A stretch of 64,000 nucleotides of DNA from Pseudoselenomonas ruminantium (GTDB taxonomy: Bacteria; Bacillota; Negativicutes; Selenomonadales; Selenomonadaceae). A model generated the notes under the pieces. The model worked only from the letters and a program-made list of their open reading frames with translations, was not told the DNA's origin and did not search any database. Shown here piece after piece: positions 22,691 through 32,064 of the stretch (position 1 is the stretch's first letter; every line of letters begins with the position of its first letter). The position numbers and the translations under genes are program-made. The stretch covers positions 1 through 64,000 of the forward strand of contig NZ_FOQK01000015.1 of assembly GCF_900113715.1 (NCBI RefSeq), read 5' to 3'.

Positions 22691-24362
22691 ACCGTTCCCC
22701 CCGCTTGACCAGATCCCGATAGATGATTTTCACCTTTCCCTCCTCCAGCCGCGAATTGACATATTTTTCCAGCGCCGGATCTTTGCCCGGATAGTCAAGA
22801 TTCTCGGCAAAGGAGTGCCAACGCGTCTCCCGGCGGGCCTTCAGATGCTCGATGAGCACGCGGCAGATGAGCAGCCGCTCCTGCAGTTCAAAGAGCTGCA
22901 CCAGCTCATAGCCATCCGCCGCCCGCAAGTCCTCACTGAGCCTTGTCAGCCGCCCGATGTGTTTGGCCGCCAGGTCCAGCTGCCTTTCCGTATAGCGATA
23001 GCCAGTGGTAATCCCCCCTGCATACTCATCCATGACCTGCTGCATGGCCTCCTCAAGCCCCGCCGCCGTAAACAGCGGACTAGCTGCTGGTGGCTTCAGC
23101 AGTGCCGTGACCCGGTCCAAAATCCTCTGGCGGACCACTGGGGGAAGGTCTGGCTGCCCCTGCCCTTCCGCATAGGCGGCGGCACTTTCCGCAGCAATCT
23201 TTCCCTCCACAAAAGCACCGGTCACATATTTCTGCGGGCAGCCGCCAGCCACGTCGCCAGCTGCGAACAGCCCCGGCAGCGTCGTCGCCCGCACCGCATC
23301 GATCCAATAGCCGCTGGCCGTATGGCCGCCCACCACATAGGGCTCGGAGCCCTCCACCTCCACATTGGCGCTGGCAGGGCCTAGCCCCGTCTCGCGCCAC
23401 TTCATGGTCTGGGCCGGTGCCATGTTGAGATAGGCCCGCTCCAGCGAAGCCTGCTGCACCTTGGTGATGCCCTCGGTTTCCAGATAGCAGGGGCCCCGCC
23501 CGGCCAGATTCTCGCTGACCACGGCATACAGGCGTTCTGACGTCGTATTGCCGTATCTATGCTGATAGCGCTCCCCCGCTGCGTTGACCTGAGCCGCGCC
23601 GACGCCCTGGGCCAATGTTCCCGTCGGCGCAATGGTACCCTTGCAGCGCAGGGCGATGAACCGCATCTCAAAGGTCGTCATCTCCGCGCCAGCCCGCAGG
23701 CCCATGGCATAGCCAGCCCCGGTATTGAAGGGACTGTACCACATCTTGTGGCGGGAACGGCCCGGATGATTGGGCCGGTAGAGCCCGGCCGCACCGCCCG
23801 TGGCACAGATGACGGCCTTGGCCCGCAGGAAATACAACTTCTCCTGCCGCACACCGACGCCCCAGGCGCCAGTCACCGAGCCATCATCAGCCTGCAAATA
23901 GTCGACGACACTTACATGTTCCAGCACTTCTACATTTTTACTCTTGCGCACCGCCATCGCCAGCAGCGGCTTGATATTTTCACCATTTATCTTGAGATTG
24001 CGCCACCCACGGGAGACATACTGGCCCCGCTCATCCTTCAGGATGACAAGTCCCAGCTCTTCCATATGACGGGTCACTTCGTTGAGCCCCTGGGACATCG
24101 TCAGCAGCAGGTCATCGCGCACAATGCCCGCCGCGTCTTTCGCCGCGTAATCGGCATAATCCTCGGGACTGTGCCCCGGCGTGATATAGGCATTCAGGGC
24201 ATTGACCCCGGCAGCCAGACAGCCGCTGCGCTTGATGCCGGCCTTATCCACCAACAGCACCCTGAGCTCCGGATGGTCTGTGGCCAAGGTAATGGCCGCA
24301 TAGCAGCCAGCGGCACCGCCGCCCACAATCAGCACATCGGCTGTCTTATCCAAAACTTCCAT
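22674..24362 (-). CDS. aprA: APS reductase alpha subunit (FAD flavoprotein)
   Basis: About 562 residues of the fumarate reductase/AprA flavoprotein family. The FAD loop is VLIVGGGAAGCYAAITLA (near 10-27); NALNAYITPG and GRSRHKMWYSPFNTGAGYAMG suit the AprA substrate site, and YVTGAFVEGKIAAESAA lies near the C-terminal FAD site. In this operon, with sulfate uptake and CysDN but no CysC or CysH, it most likely reduces APS to sulfite in assimilation. The start chosen is ATG 24360-24362 (AGGA upstream); a longer frame would overlap cysA. Confidence 0.83.
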   Translation of the reverse strand: MEVLDKTADVLIVGGGAAGCYAAITLATDHPELRVLLVDKAGIKRSGCLAAGVNALNAYITPGHSPEDYADYAAKDAAGIVRDDLLLTMSQGLNEVTRHMEELGLVILKDERGQYVSRGWRNLKINGENIKPLLAMAVRKSKNVEVLEHVSVVDYLQADDGSVTGAWGVGVRQEKLYFLRAKAVICATGGAAGLYRPNHPGRSRHKMWYSPFNTGAGYAMGLRAGAEMTTFEMRFIALRCKGTIAPTGTLAQGVGAAQVNAAGERYQHRYGNTTSERLYAVVSENLAGRGPCYLETEGITKVQQASLERAYLNMAPAQTMKWRETGLGPASANVEVEGSEPYVVGGHTASGYWIDAVRATTLPGLFAAGDVAGGCPQKYVTGAFVEGKIAAESAAAYAEGQGQPDLPPVVRQRILDRVTALLKPPAASPLFTAAGLEEAMQQVMDEYAGGITTGYRYTERQLDLAAKHIGRLTRLSEDLRAADGYELVQLFELQERLLICRVLIEHLKARRETRWHSFAENLDYPGKDPALEKYVNSRLEEGKVKIIYRDLVKRGERYEHQY

Positions 24363-24381
24363 TCGTCTTTCACATCCTGTA

Positions 24382-25446
24382 TCAAATAACCACCGACTCT
24401 TCCTGTTTCGCCCGGTTTTCAATGATCTGGGTCTTCCCGCCGGCGAAACTGTAGACGCGGTGAATCAAAACCAGCGCCCGGTCCCCCTCCTGCAAGGGTT
24501 TCTTTTCGAGGCTGCGCCAGCCATATAAGAGCTGGCCTTTGACCTCCACCACCACTTGCAGGCTGCTGCCCCGGAAATAGGTGGCCCTGACCGTGCCCTG
24601 TTCCGCCGCCAGGGGCATCAGGATTTCCTCCTCCTCGGCAGCAATCTCCAGGAATTCCGGCCGCAGGATGCCCTCATGGCTGCCTGCGCCATTCGTAAAT
24701 CCCTTGAACACCGTATAGTCGGGAACATGCACCGACTCACCGATGAAATCCGCCACAAAGGGCGTCTCGGGATGCTGATAGATGGCAGCTGGCGAACCAG
24801 CCTGCTCCACATGGCCGTGATTCGTGATGATGATGTCATCGGCCACCTCCACCGCCTCATCCTGGTCATGGGTGACAAAGATACTGGTGATGCCCAGCTG
24901 ATGGATGGTGGCCCGCAGCCATTGTCTCAGTTCCTTGCGCACCTTCGCATCGATAGCCGCAAAAGGTTCATCCAATAACAGAAGCTCCGGCTCTGGGGCC
25001 AAGGCCCGTGCAAAGGCTACCCGCTGCCGCTGGCCCCCTGAAAGCTGCTGCGGATAACGGGTGGCAAATTCTTTAAGCCCAATAAGCTCCACAAGCTTAT
25101 CCACCCGCGCGGCAATTTCCTTTGGCGGCACCTTCTGTACCTTGAGCCCAAAGGCGATATTTTCCCATACCGTCATATGGCGGAACAATGCGTAGTTCTG
25201 GAACACAAAACCAATGCCGCGCTTCCCCGCCGGCAGGTCGTTGACCCGCTTGCCCGCAATGAAGATATCCCCGCTGTCGGGATGCTCGAGGCCTGCAATC
25301 ATGCGCAGGATGGTGGTCTTGCCACTGCCCGACGGTCCCAAGAGGCCGATAAGTTTTCCCTTTTCCACCGTCAGATTCACGTCATCTGAGGCCTTGAACG
25401 TGCCAAAATTCTTATGGATATGTTTAAGTTCTACTTCAATTGCCAT
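24382..25446 (-). CDS. cysA: Sulfate ABC transporter, ATP-binding protein
   Basis: 354 residues: Walker A GPSGSGKTT (near 35-43), signature LSGGQRQRVAFARAL, Walker B ELLLLDEPF, H-loop VTHDQDEA, then a TOBE-type C-terminal regulatory domain. CysA family ATPase energising sulfate/thiosulfate import. It overlaps cysW by 11 bp. Confidence 0.93.
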   Translation of the reverse strand: MAIEVELKHIHKNFGTFKASDDVNLTVEKGKLIGLLGPSGSGKTTILRMIAGLEHPDSGDIFIAGKRVNDLPAGKRGIGFVFQNYALFRHMTVWENIAFGLKVQKVPPKEIAARVDKLVELIGLKEFATRYPQQLSGGQRQRVAFARALAPEPELLLLDEPFAAIDAKVRKELRQWLRATIHQLGITSIFVTHDQDEAVEVADDIIITNHGHVEQAGSPAAIYQHPETPFVADFIGESVHVPDYTVFKGFTNGAGSHEGILRPEFLEIAAEEEEILMPLAAEQGTVRATYFRGSSLQVVVEVKGQLLYGWRSLEKKPLQEGDRALVLIHRVYSFAGGKTQIIENRAKQEESVVI

Positions 25447-26263
25447 TTCTTAGCCCCCGTTTCGCCCGCCATTCCACCAGATTCCGCAGGATCAGGATGA
25501 TGACGGCCAGAATCACCAGAATCGATGCCACGGCAAAGGCCGCCGTGAAATTGTATTCGTTATAGAGGATTTCGATATGCAGCGGCAGGGTATTCGTCTT
25601 GCCCCGGATATGTCCCGAAACTACCGACACCGCACCGAATTCCCCCAGGGCCCTGGCGGTACAGAGTATCACGCCATAGAGCAACGCCCACTTGATATTC
25701 GGCAGGGTCACCCGCCGGAAAATCGTCCAGCCGCTGGCCCCCATCGTCGCCGCAGCCTCCTCCTCGCTGCGCCCCTGGGCCTCCATGACCGGCACCAGCT
25801 CCCGGGTGATGAACGGAAAGGTCACGAACACCGTGGCGAGGATGATGCCCGGCACCGCGAAGATGATCGCGATGTGCTCAGCCCGCAGGAAGGGATAGAG
25901 GGGACTCATGCGGCCAAACAGGATGACAAACAGCAAACCGGCCACCACCGGAGAAATGGCAAAAGGCAGATCCAGCAGCGAACTCCAAAAAGCCTTGCCG
26001 CGGAAATCGTATTTCGTGAGCAGCCAGGCCGAAGCCAGGCCAAATACCGTATTGCCAAGCACCGCCGCCACCGTTGCCTCTAAGGTCAGATACAGCGCCT
26101 TGCGCGCAAAGGGCTCGTCGAGAGCGGCCAGATAAGCCTGCCAGCCCTTGGCCAACGCCTCGCTGGCCACCAGGACCAGCGTCAGCACCAGCATGACCAG
26201 CAGGAAGGCAGCAGCCAGTCCGATAAGCCCCCATTGACTGAATTTATGCGGTTTCACTGCCAA
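25436..26263 (-). CDS. cysW: Sulfate ABC transporter permease CysW
   Basis: 275 residues, six TM segments, with the EAA loop EEEAAATMGASGWTIFRRVTLPN (near 168-190) that contacts CysA. The start is a TTG at 26261-26263, eight bases after GGGGG; an in-frame GTG two codons later is the alternative. Four bases separate it from cysT. Confidence 0.92.
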   Translation of the reverse strand: MAVKPHKFSQWGLIGLAAAFLLVMLVLTLVLVASEALAKGWQAYLAALDEPFARKALYLTLEATVAAVLGNTVFGLASAWLLTKYDFRGKAFWSSLLDLPFAISPVVAGLLFVILFGRMSPLYPFLRAEHIAIIFAVPGIILATVFVTFPFITRELVPVMEAQGRSEEEAAATMGASGWTIFRRVTLPNIKWALLYGVILCTARALGEFGAVSVVSGHIRGKTNTLPLHIEILYNEYNFTAAFAVASILVILAVIILILRNLVEWRAKRGLRNGN

Positions 26264-26266
26264 CTT

Positions 26267-27097
26267 TCACACCCCCTGTTTCTGCACGCGATAGCGCTGA
26301 TACCCATTGATGAGCAATAAGATGGCAAAGGACAAGAGCAGCAGCACCAGCGCAATGGCCGCCGCTGCCTGATAGTCGAACTGCTCCAGCTTAGCCATGA
26401 TCAAGAGCGGTGCGATTTCCGTCTCATAGGGAAGATTGCCCGCAATGAAAACCACGCTGCCGTACTCGCCGACCCCCCGGGCAAAGGCCAAAGAAAAACC
26501 CGTGAGCAGCGGCGATACCAGCTCAGGAAAAATTACACGGCGAAAGGTCAGCCAATCGCCTGCCCCCAGCAAAGATGCCGCCTCCTCCACCTGCGGGTCG
26601 AGGTCCCGCAGCACCGGCTGGACACTGCGGGCCACAAAGGGCAGGCCCACAAAGACCATCGCTAACGTAATGCCCAGCGGCGAAAAGGCCGAGGGAATCC
26701 CAAATGCATACAGGTACTGGCCCAGCCAGCCGTTTTCCGCATAGAGCGTCGTAAGCGCAATGCCCGCCACCGCCGTGGGCAGGGCAAAGGGCAGATCGAT
26801 AAGGCCATCGAGAACCCCCTTGCCGAAGAACTCATAGCGGACGAGCACCCAGGCCAGCAGCAACCCGAAGACACCATTCATCACCGCTGCCGCCAGTGCC
26901 GTCAGCAGGCTGATATAATACGCATGGAAGACGCGGTAATCCAGCACCACTGCAAAAAATTTCTCCCAGCCCATGCCTGCGGTATACAGGACAAAAGCGG
27001 CCAGCGGAATCAATAAGATAAGCGAGAGATAAAAGAATGTGATGCCGCAGGTAAAGCGATATCCCGGAATGACTTTCTTATTGCTGAAACTGCTCAC
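26267..27097 (-). CDS. cysT: Sulfate ABC transporter permease CysT
   Basis: 276 residues with six TM helices and the coupling loop VEEAASLLGAGDWLTFRRVIFPEL (near 172-195). It forms the heterodimeric channel with CysW. It lies 21 bp after the binding protein gene. Confidence 0.92.
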   Translation of the reverse strand: MSSFSNKKVIPGYRFTCGITFFYLSLILLIPLAAFVLYTAGMGWEKFFAVVLDYRVFHAYYISLLTALAAAVMNGVFGLLLAWVLVRYEFFGKGVLDGLIDLPFALPTAVAGIALTTLYAENGWLGQYLYAFGIPSAFSPLGITLAMVFVGLPFVARSVQPVLRDLDPQVEEAASLLGAGDWLTFRRVIFPELVSPLLTGFSLAFARGVGEYGSVVFIAGNLPYETEIAPLLIMAKLEQFDYQAAAAIALVLLLLSFAILLLINGYQRYRVQKQGV

Positions 27098-27118
27098 TTT
27101 CCTGCCTCCTTCACCGTG

Positions 27119-28150
27119 TCATTTCTTCTCATAGATCTGGTCAAAGGTACCGCCATCGGCGAAATGCTCCTTCTGGGCCTTTGTCCAGCCGCCAAAAGCC
27201 TCATCGATCGTCACGAGCTTGAGGGGCAGGAATACCTTAGCATACTTAGCGGCCACCTCTTTGTCACGGGGACGGTAGAAATTCTTAGCGGCGATTTCCT
27301 GGCCCTCTTTGCTGTAGAGGAAGTTGATGTAGGCCTCGGCCAGCTTACGCGTGCCCTTGCGCTCCACCACTTCATCGACTACCGCCACCGACGGCTCCGC
27401 CAGGATGCTGATGGACGGCACTACGATCTCATAATCGTCCGGTGCATCCTTCGCCGACAGCAGGGCTTCATTCTCCCAGGCAATCAAGACATCCCCCTGC
27501 CCGCGCTGGACGAAGGAAGTCGTTGCACCACGGGCACCGGAATCCAGTGCCACCACATGGCTGAACAGTACCTTGAGGAAATCCTTTATCTTGGCCTCAT
27601 CGCCATTGTTATGCTCCTTGGCATATTCCCAAGCTGCCAGATAGTTCCAGCGGGCACCGCCTGACGTCTTCGGATTCGGCGTCACGATCTGCACATCGTC
27701 CCGCACCAGGTCGTTCCAGTCGTGGATGTTCTTCGGGTTGCCCTTGCGCACCAGGAAGACGATCGTCGAGGTATAAGGTGCCGAGTTATCGGGGAATTTC
27801 TTGATCCAGTCCTTGTCGATGAGACCTGCCTGGGCAATCTCATCCACGTCATAGGCCAAGGCCAGCGTGACCACATCTGCCTCGAGCCCATCGCGCACCG
27901 ACCGGGCCTGCTTGCCCGAACCGCCATGAGACTGGGAGAAGGTCACGTCTTCGCCGGATTCTTTTTTCCATTCCTCCTTGAACTTCGCATTGAACTCCGC
28001 GAAGAGCTCACGGGTCGGGTCATAGGAGACATTGAGGAACTCCTTGCCAGCGCTGCCGCTGTCTGCCGTTGCATTGCCGCCGCACCCCGTCAGCGCCCCC
28101 ATGGCCAATACCAAACCTGCCGCAAGTCCAAACCATTTTTTCGCCTTCAT
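27119..28150 (-). CDS. sbp: Sulfate/thiosulfate-binding lipoprotein
   Basis: About 343 residues, SBP family. N-terminal lipoprotein signal with lipobox LTGCGG (Cys near 23), so it is anchored to the inner membrane. Family motifs: [24 protein letters not shown] and [19 protein letters not shown]. The start at ATG 28148-28150 is eight bases after GAGGAG. First gene of the sulfate operon, behind the conserved leader RNA. Confidence 0.93.
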   Translation of the reverse strand: MKAKKWFGLAAGLVLAMGALTGCGGNATADSGSAGKEFLNVSYDPTRELFAEFNAKFKEEWKKESGEDVTFSQSHGGSGKQARSVRDGLEADVVTLALAYDVDEIAQAGLIDKDWIKKFPDNSAPYTSTIVFLVRKGNPKNIHDWNDLVRDDVQIVTPNPKTSGGARWNYLAAWEYAKEHNNGDEAKIKDFLKVLFSHVVALDSGARGATTSFVQRGQGDVLIAWENEALLSAKDAPDDYEIVVPSISILAEPSVAVVDEVVERKGTRKLAEAYINFLYSKEGQEIAAKNFYRPRDKEVAAKYAKVFLPLKLVTIDEAFGGWTKAQKEHFADGGTFDQIYEKK

Positions 28151-28202
28151 TTCAAACACTCCTCATCCTTCATACTAATGACCTATATCAGAAACATATA
28201 CG

Positions 28203-28341
28203 AAAAAAGCCTATGGACGCACAGAACTCTCAGACTTATCCTCGCGGTTCCTGTACGGCTCCATAGGCTTTCGTTTTTCGAATGACCTGCGGTTATCCGT
28301 TTAATCATATTTATCATATATGCTTTCTTTCGATTGTTAAT
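28203..28341 (-). ncRNA. Conserved leader RNA with terminator, sulfate operon (copy B)
   Basis: Same organisation as 16474-16641. A conserved block (28271-28335) shares ACCGCAGGTCATTCGA, AAACGAAAGCCTATGG and AATATGATTAAACGG with copy A; loop sequences differ. The terminator stem is AAGCCTATGGA / TCCATAGGCTT (28207-28217 with 28260-28270) followed by TTTTTT. The conserved 5' block together with divergent terminator loops points to selection on an aptamer-like part rather than a recent duplication. Confidence 0.72.
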
Positions 28342-28370
28342 AGTCTATATCGGCTCAAGCCATTTGTCAA
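28342..28370 (-). promoter_or_regulatory. Sigma-70 promoter of the sulfate operon
   Basis: Minus-strand TTGACA (28365-28370), 17-nt spacer, TAGACT (28342-28347), directly upstream of leader copy B. Confidence 0.75.
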
Positions 28371-28396
28371 ATCTGTCATGCTGCCTGGCAGAACAT

Positions 28397-28744
28397 TCAG
28401 ATGCCCTCACCATCCAATCCGGTAAAGCGCTGTTTCTCCGTCCGCTCCATCTGCACGACGCTTCCACGCTTCACCACGATGACCAGCCGCCCATACTGCA
28501 GACGGCAGAATTCCTGCCGGATATGCTCGGCAACATGCTGGCATTGTTTTTCACTCCATACCTTCTCGTCCCGCTGGCAGCCAAAACTTTCGATCCGCAG
28601 TTTTTCCTTCCACTCCACCTGGACCAAAATTCCATCCTGCGCGACCAAAACCACTTCACCGTAGCTGATGCGCTGCAAGATTTTGAAGATCTCAGCCATG
28701 ACGCCAGCAGGAACTTCTCCCACACACAATTTTCTCCCGGCCAT
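28397..28744 (-). CDS. DUF2292 (YezD-like) protein with two tandem domains
   Basis: 115 residues from ATG 28742-28744 (GGGGG ribosome site). Two similar units: ILQRISYGEVVLVAQDGILVQVEWKEKLRI (about 22-51) and IRQEFCRLQYGRLVIVVKRGSVVQMERTEKQRF (about 75-107). Bacterial DUF2292 proteins are usually single-domain and about 50-60 residues; this is a duplication. Function unknown. It stands directly before the sulfate operon with its own promoter (TTGACG-17-TATTAT, near 28.79-28.82 kb). Confidence 0.72.
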   Translation of the reverse strand: MAGRKLCVGEVPAGVMAEIFKILQRISYGEVVLVAQDGILVQVEWKEKLRIESFGCQRDEKVWSEKQCQHVAEHIRQEFCRLQYGRLVIVVKRGSVVQMERTEKQRFTGLDGEGI

Positions 28745-28953
28745 CCATCCGCCCCCTAAAATATACTTATCAGATATGTTTAATTTATATTGTATAATAT
28801 ACCTTTTCTTTGCATTCGTCAACCCATTTCAGGAAAAATAATGCAATAGTGTAAACAAGCATACTTACAGTATTTGACAATTCAACGGGGAAATGATATG
28901 TTGGACCTGATAGACATAGTATCTGAACACAGACAGAAAGGATGGTTTATGCT

Positions 28954-29304
28954 ATGACAAAAGAAGAACTCCTCCAGGAGGTGCGCGCTGTCATCGCGGC
29001 CCCGAGCTGCTACAGCGGACTCAAGGAAGCTGCTGAAGCCTACCTTGCCGCTGTCGATCAGGCAGGTGAAAAAGACGCCGCCCGGAAACTGCTTGCTGAG
29101 CTTGAGGCCGACGTTTGCAGCATCGATGATGTCATCCCGTTCTTCGCTTCCAATGAAGCCAAGAAGCTTTTCGGTGAAGAGCAGGCCACAGCCATGCTGG
29201 CACAGGCACATGAGGTCAAGGCCCAAGGCGGCGACACCTGCTTCTGCCCGGCCTGCACCGCTGGCAAGGCCATCCTCGACAATCGCGACGTCCTGTTGGG
29301 CTGA
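28954..29304 (+). CDS. Small conserved CxxC protein (often labelled Hsp90-like without basis)
   Basis: About 116 residues, helical, starting at ATG 28954 after AAAGGA; an ATG twelve bases earlier is too close to the ribosome site. Near the C-terminus is CFCPACTAGKAILDN, two cysteine pairs that could hold a metal or a disulfide. I recall near relatives in anaerobic Firmicutes annotated as molecular chaperone Hsp90, but no Hsp90 fold is visible. Single gene, sharing a bidirectional terminator with the next one. Confidence 0.65.
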   Translation: MTKEELLQEVRAVIAAPSCYSGLKEAAEAYLAAVDQAGEKDAARKLLAELEADVCSIDDVIPFFASNEAKKLFGEEQATAMLAQAHEVKAQGGDTCFCPACTAGKAILDNRDVLLG

Positions 29305-29307
29305 CAA

Positions 29308-29348
29308 AAAAACTCTGTTTGCGACGAATCTCCGCAAACAGAGTTTTT
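29308..29348. terminator. Bidirectional terminator
   Basis: AAAAACTCTGTTTGCG / CGCAAACAGAGTTTTT, a perfect 16-bp stem between two convergent genes, with T runs on both strands. Confidence 0.9.
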
Positions 29349-29355
29349 TATTGCC

Positions 29356-31131
29356 TCAAATCTTGAATTTCTCGACCGCTGCCTCCATAGATTGTGCCAT
29401 CTCAGTAAGCTGGCGGCTCGAGCTGGCGATCTCATTCATCGTCGCCGTCTGCTCCTCCGTTGCTGCCGATACTGTCTCGGCCTCGCTAGCAACACTGCGG
29501 CTCATCTCACTGATCTTGCTGATTGCACCGGAAATCGTATTGGTGCTCTCTGAAAGCGTCACGACAATGCGCTCCATCTCCTTGGTCTCGCCGACAACTT
29601 TCTCGACCATTTCAGCGATTTCCTTGAAAGTGGTTCCCGCGCCGTTGACAGCGCCAACGCCATTCTGTACCTGGCTGACACCATCCTGCATGACTGATAC
29701 GGCACTGCGCGACTTCGACTGGATGGAACCGATGATGCCAGCAATCTCACGAGCTGACTCACTCGACTGCTCAGCGAGCTTGCGTACCTCATCCGCAACG
29801 ACGGCAAAGCCGCGGCCATGCTCACCAGCACGCGCCGCCTCGATAGCGGCATTGAGGGCCAGCAGGTTCGTCTGCTCAGCGATCTCCGAAATCGCATCGA
29901 CGATCGTACCGATCTTGTCAGACTCATGGCCGAGCTCCTCGATGACCTTGGCCGACTCGCTGACGGACTGCTCGATGAGCTCCATCTGCTGCACGGCGCT
30001 GGCGACTTTCTGCTCACCAGCATCGGCCTGTGATTTCGCCGAACCGACAACGGTACCGGCATGATCGAGAGCCTTCTCGAATTTCTCCATATTCATCGAC
30101 AGATGGTTGATATGCTCACTGGCATTCTCGACCTCTGTGAACTGCTCACTACACGAACCAGCCACATTGACGATCGAATCTGCCACCTGCCCGCTGACCT
30201 CAGCCGACTGCTCGGAGCTATTCGTCAGCTGCTGCGACGAAGAAGCTACCTGCTTGCTGGATTCTGCCACCTGACGCATCATGTCATGGACCTGCTGCTG
30301 GAGTTTCTGCAGCGCCTGGCTCATCTCGCCAATCTCATCGCTGCGATGCATGACTTCCGTGAGGGATTCATCCTTGCGGAAATCACCAGTCGCCAGCACG
30401 CCCAGCCGGCTCGTGACCAGATGGATCGGGCCGACCACGGTCCCGGCAGCATAAAGGCCCAGGCCCACAAAAGCGGCCAGCAGGATGACAATGATGCCGC
30501 CCAGCTTCATGATGCTCGACCAGAACGTCGCATCAGCTTCGGCCCGTGCATCAGCTACCTTCGCATCAATGTAGTCGATCCAGACACCCGTACCGACAAC
30601 CCACTGATATGGTGCGAACGTCGCCGTGTAGTTGCGCTTCGGCAGCGGCGTCGTCTCATTCGGTTTTGCAAACATCAGATCCGTATAGCCGCCACCATCT
30701 TTGCGGCCATTCTCGATCATTTCCTTGATGAAATGACGCCCTTCCGGGTCAGTCAGATTGATGCGCGACTTGCCCTCGGTATCGCGGCCGAGCAGAACGA
30801 CGTTGACACCCTCATAAGTGTCGATCCAGAAATATCCCGCACCATCATCGTAGCGCATGTCGCGGACAAGATCTGCCGCCTGCTTCTTCGCCTGCTCCTC
30901 CGTCAGCTCGCCCTTCTGCTGGCGGTCGTAGATCTGCTTGATGATCGTGATGGCTGACTCCGTCTCGATCTTGAGCTCACGCTCCACATCCTGGGTCAGC
31001 GTCCGACGGTACGTCTCTACCTGCCGATCCGTCTCACTGATCAGATTCGTGATAAACAGTGCACTGACCAGCAATGTTGTCAGCACCGCCGTACCGACGA
31101 CCATGATAACAAAACGTCCTTTCAAAGACAT
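29356..31131 (-). CDS. Methyl-accepting chemotaxis protein with single Cache (sCache_2) sensor
   Basis: 591 residues. TM1 about 8-28; sCache_2 domain about 35-185, with the typical [21 protein letters not shown] and [18 protein letters not shown]2 about 206-230; HAMP about 230-285; then the signalling coiled coil with [20 protein letters not shown] at its tip. sCache_2 receptors often bind short carboxylates. It has an AGGAGGGG ribosome site and is convergent with the CxxC gene. Confidence 0.92.
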   Translation of the reverse strand: MSLKGRFVIMVVGTAVLTTLLVSALFITNLISETDRQVETYRRTLTQDVERELKIETESAITIIKQIYDRQQKGELTEEQAKKQAADLVRDMRYDDGAGYFWIDTYEGVNVVLLGRDTEGKSRINLTDPEGRHFIKEMIENGRKDGGGYTDLMFAKPNETTPLPKRNYTATFAPYQWVVGTGVWIDYIDAKVADARAEADATFWSSIMKLGGIIVILLAAFVGLGLYAAGTVVGPIHLVTSRLGVLATGDFRKDESLTEVMHRSDEIGEMSQALQKLQQQVHDMMRQVAESSKQVASSSQQLTNSSEQSAEVSGQVADSIVNVAGSCSEQFTEVENASEHINHLSMNMEKFEKALDHAGTVVGSAKSQADAGEQKVASAVQQMELIEQSVSESAKVIEELGHESDKIGTIVDAISEIAEQTNLLALNAAIEAARAGEHGRGFAVVADEVRKLAEQSSESAREIAGIIGSIQSKSRSAVSVMQDGVSQVQNGVGAVNGAGTTFKEIAEMVEKVVGETKEMERIVVTLSESTNTISGAISKISEMSRSVASEAETVSAATEEQTATMNEIASSSRQLTEMAQSMEAAVEKFKI

Positions 31132-31254
31132 GGCAACCCCTCCTATGATTCATCCCAATGATTATGGAAAATCTCCTTACCTTTACTCTTTCTTTTCTCT
31201 CGTCCTAGATATTTCGACAAGAAAGCAGTAAATCCTCCTTGATTGCCACACCAA

Positions 31255-31294
31255 AAGAGGCTTATCGCAAAACGTTTTCCGCGATAAGCCTCTT
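31255..31294 (-). terminator. Terminator of the exported-protein gene
   Basis: AAGAGGCTTATCGC / GCGATAAGCCTCTT, perfect 14-bp stem 15 bp past the stop of the 223-residue protein gene. Confidence 0.88.
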
Positions 31295-31308
31295 CTTTCC
31301 TTATTCGT

Positions 31309-31980
31309 TTATTGCCAGCCCTGCATCGTCCAGTAGTCTTCGATTCCCTTGACCACCGGATAGAAGGCTTCCGTTATATTGGCGATATGGACCGCCTGCC
31401 AATGGCCGTCCTCCTGCTGCTGCAGGTCGACCTTGAGCGTAAGCTGCGGTACGAGCCGGCCATAGGCTGTATCTCTGCCCGTGATGCCGACAACGGCCAC
31501 AGCCTGGGTGCCGTTGGTCTGGACAGATTCCACGCGGACATCGTAGCTGTCCGCAAACTTCGTCATCTCGTCAGCGATCCACTTTGCCTGTCCATCCATG
31601 CGGCTGATCGGCGTGATCGCCGGATCCATATAGAGCTCCAGCGTCCGCTGGATGAATACGATATCGTCACTGCGCCGCTCAGCGATGTACTGCTGCATGA
31701 AGGCCGTGTCATGACAGAAAAACCAATCCTGCGGATACGTCTTGTGCAGGTTCTCGATATCATCGGCCAGCAGCTTGGTGCTCTCATCATACGTCGTCGC
31801 AATGAGGCCATCCACATCTGCATAGCGCTTCACCGTGTCATAGTCATGAGCCTTCACGCCGTCCATGATCTGCGCCAGCGCATACTCCGGCGTCCGCTCA
31901 GCCTGATACGAATAGCCGATGCTGCCACCGGCAGCTATGAGCACTGCCAGCATAGCCAGCAATATATGTTTCATCTTCAT
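31309..31980 (-). CDS. Exported protein of unknown function (DUF2939-like layout)
   Basis: 223 residues with an N-terminal signal or anchor helix (5-22). The region APEYALAQIMDGVKAHDYDTVKRYADVDGLI (near 29-61) resembles the start of DUF2939-type proteins, and a beta-rich C-terminal part follows. No catalytic motif seen. It lies 84 bp after the SGNH-hydrolase gene with a terminator at its end, so it may be co-transcribed with it. Confidence 0.6.
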   Translation of the reverse strand: MKMKHILLAMLAVLIAAGGSIGYSYQAERTPEYALAQIMDGVKAHDYDTVKRYADVDGLIATTYDESTKLLADDIENLHKTYPQDWFFCHDTAFMQQYIAERRSDDIVFIQRTLELYMDPAITPISRMDGQAKWIADEMTKFADSYDVRVESVQTNGTQAVAVVGITGRDTAYGRLVPQLTLKVDLQQQEDGHWQAVHIANITEAFYPVVKGIEDYWTMQGWQ

Positions 31981-32064
31981 GGGTCATTCCTCCCAGACCT
32001 GGATCTTATTGCCATATAGCTTATTCTAGCGTCCTTCTCTGTAGATAAACTGAAGGAGTCCGCC

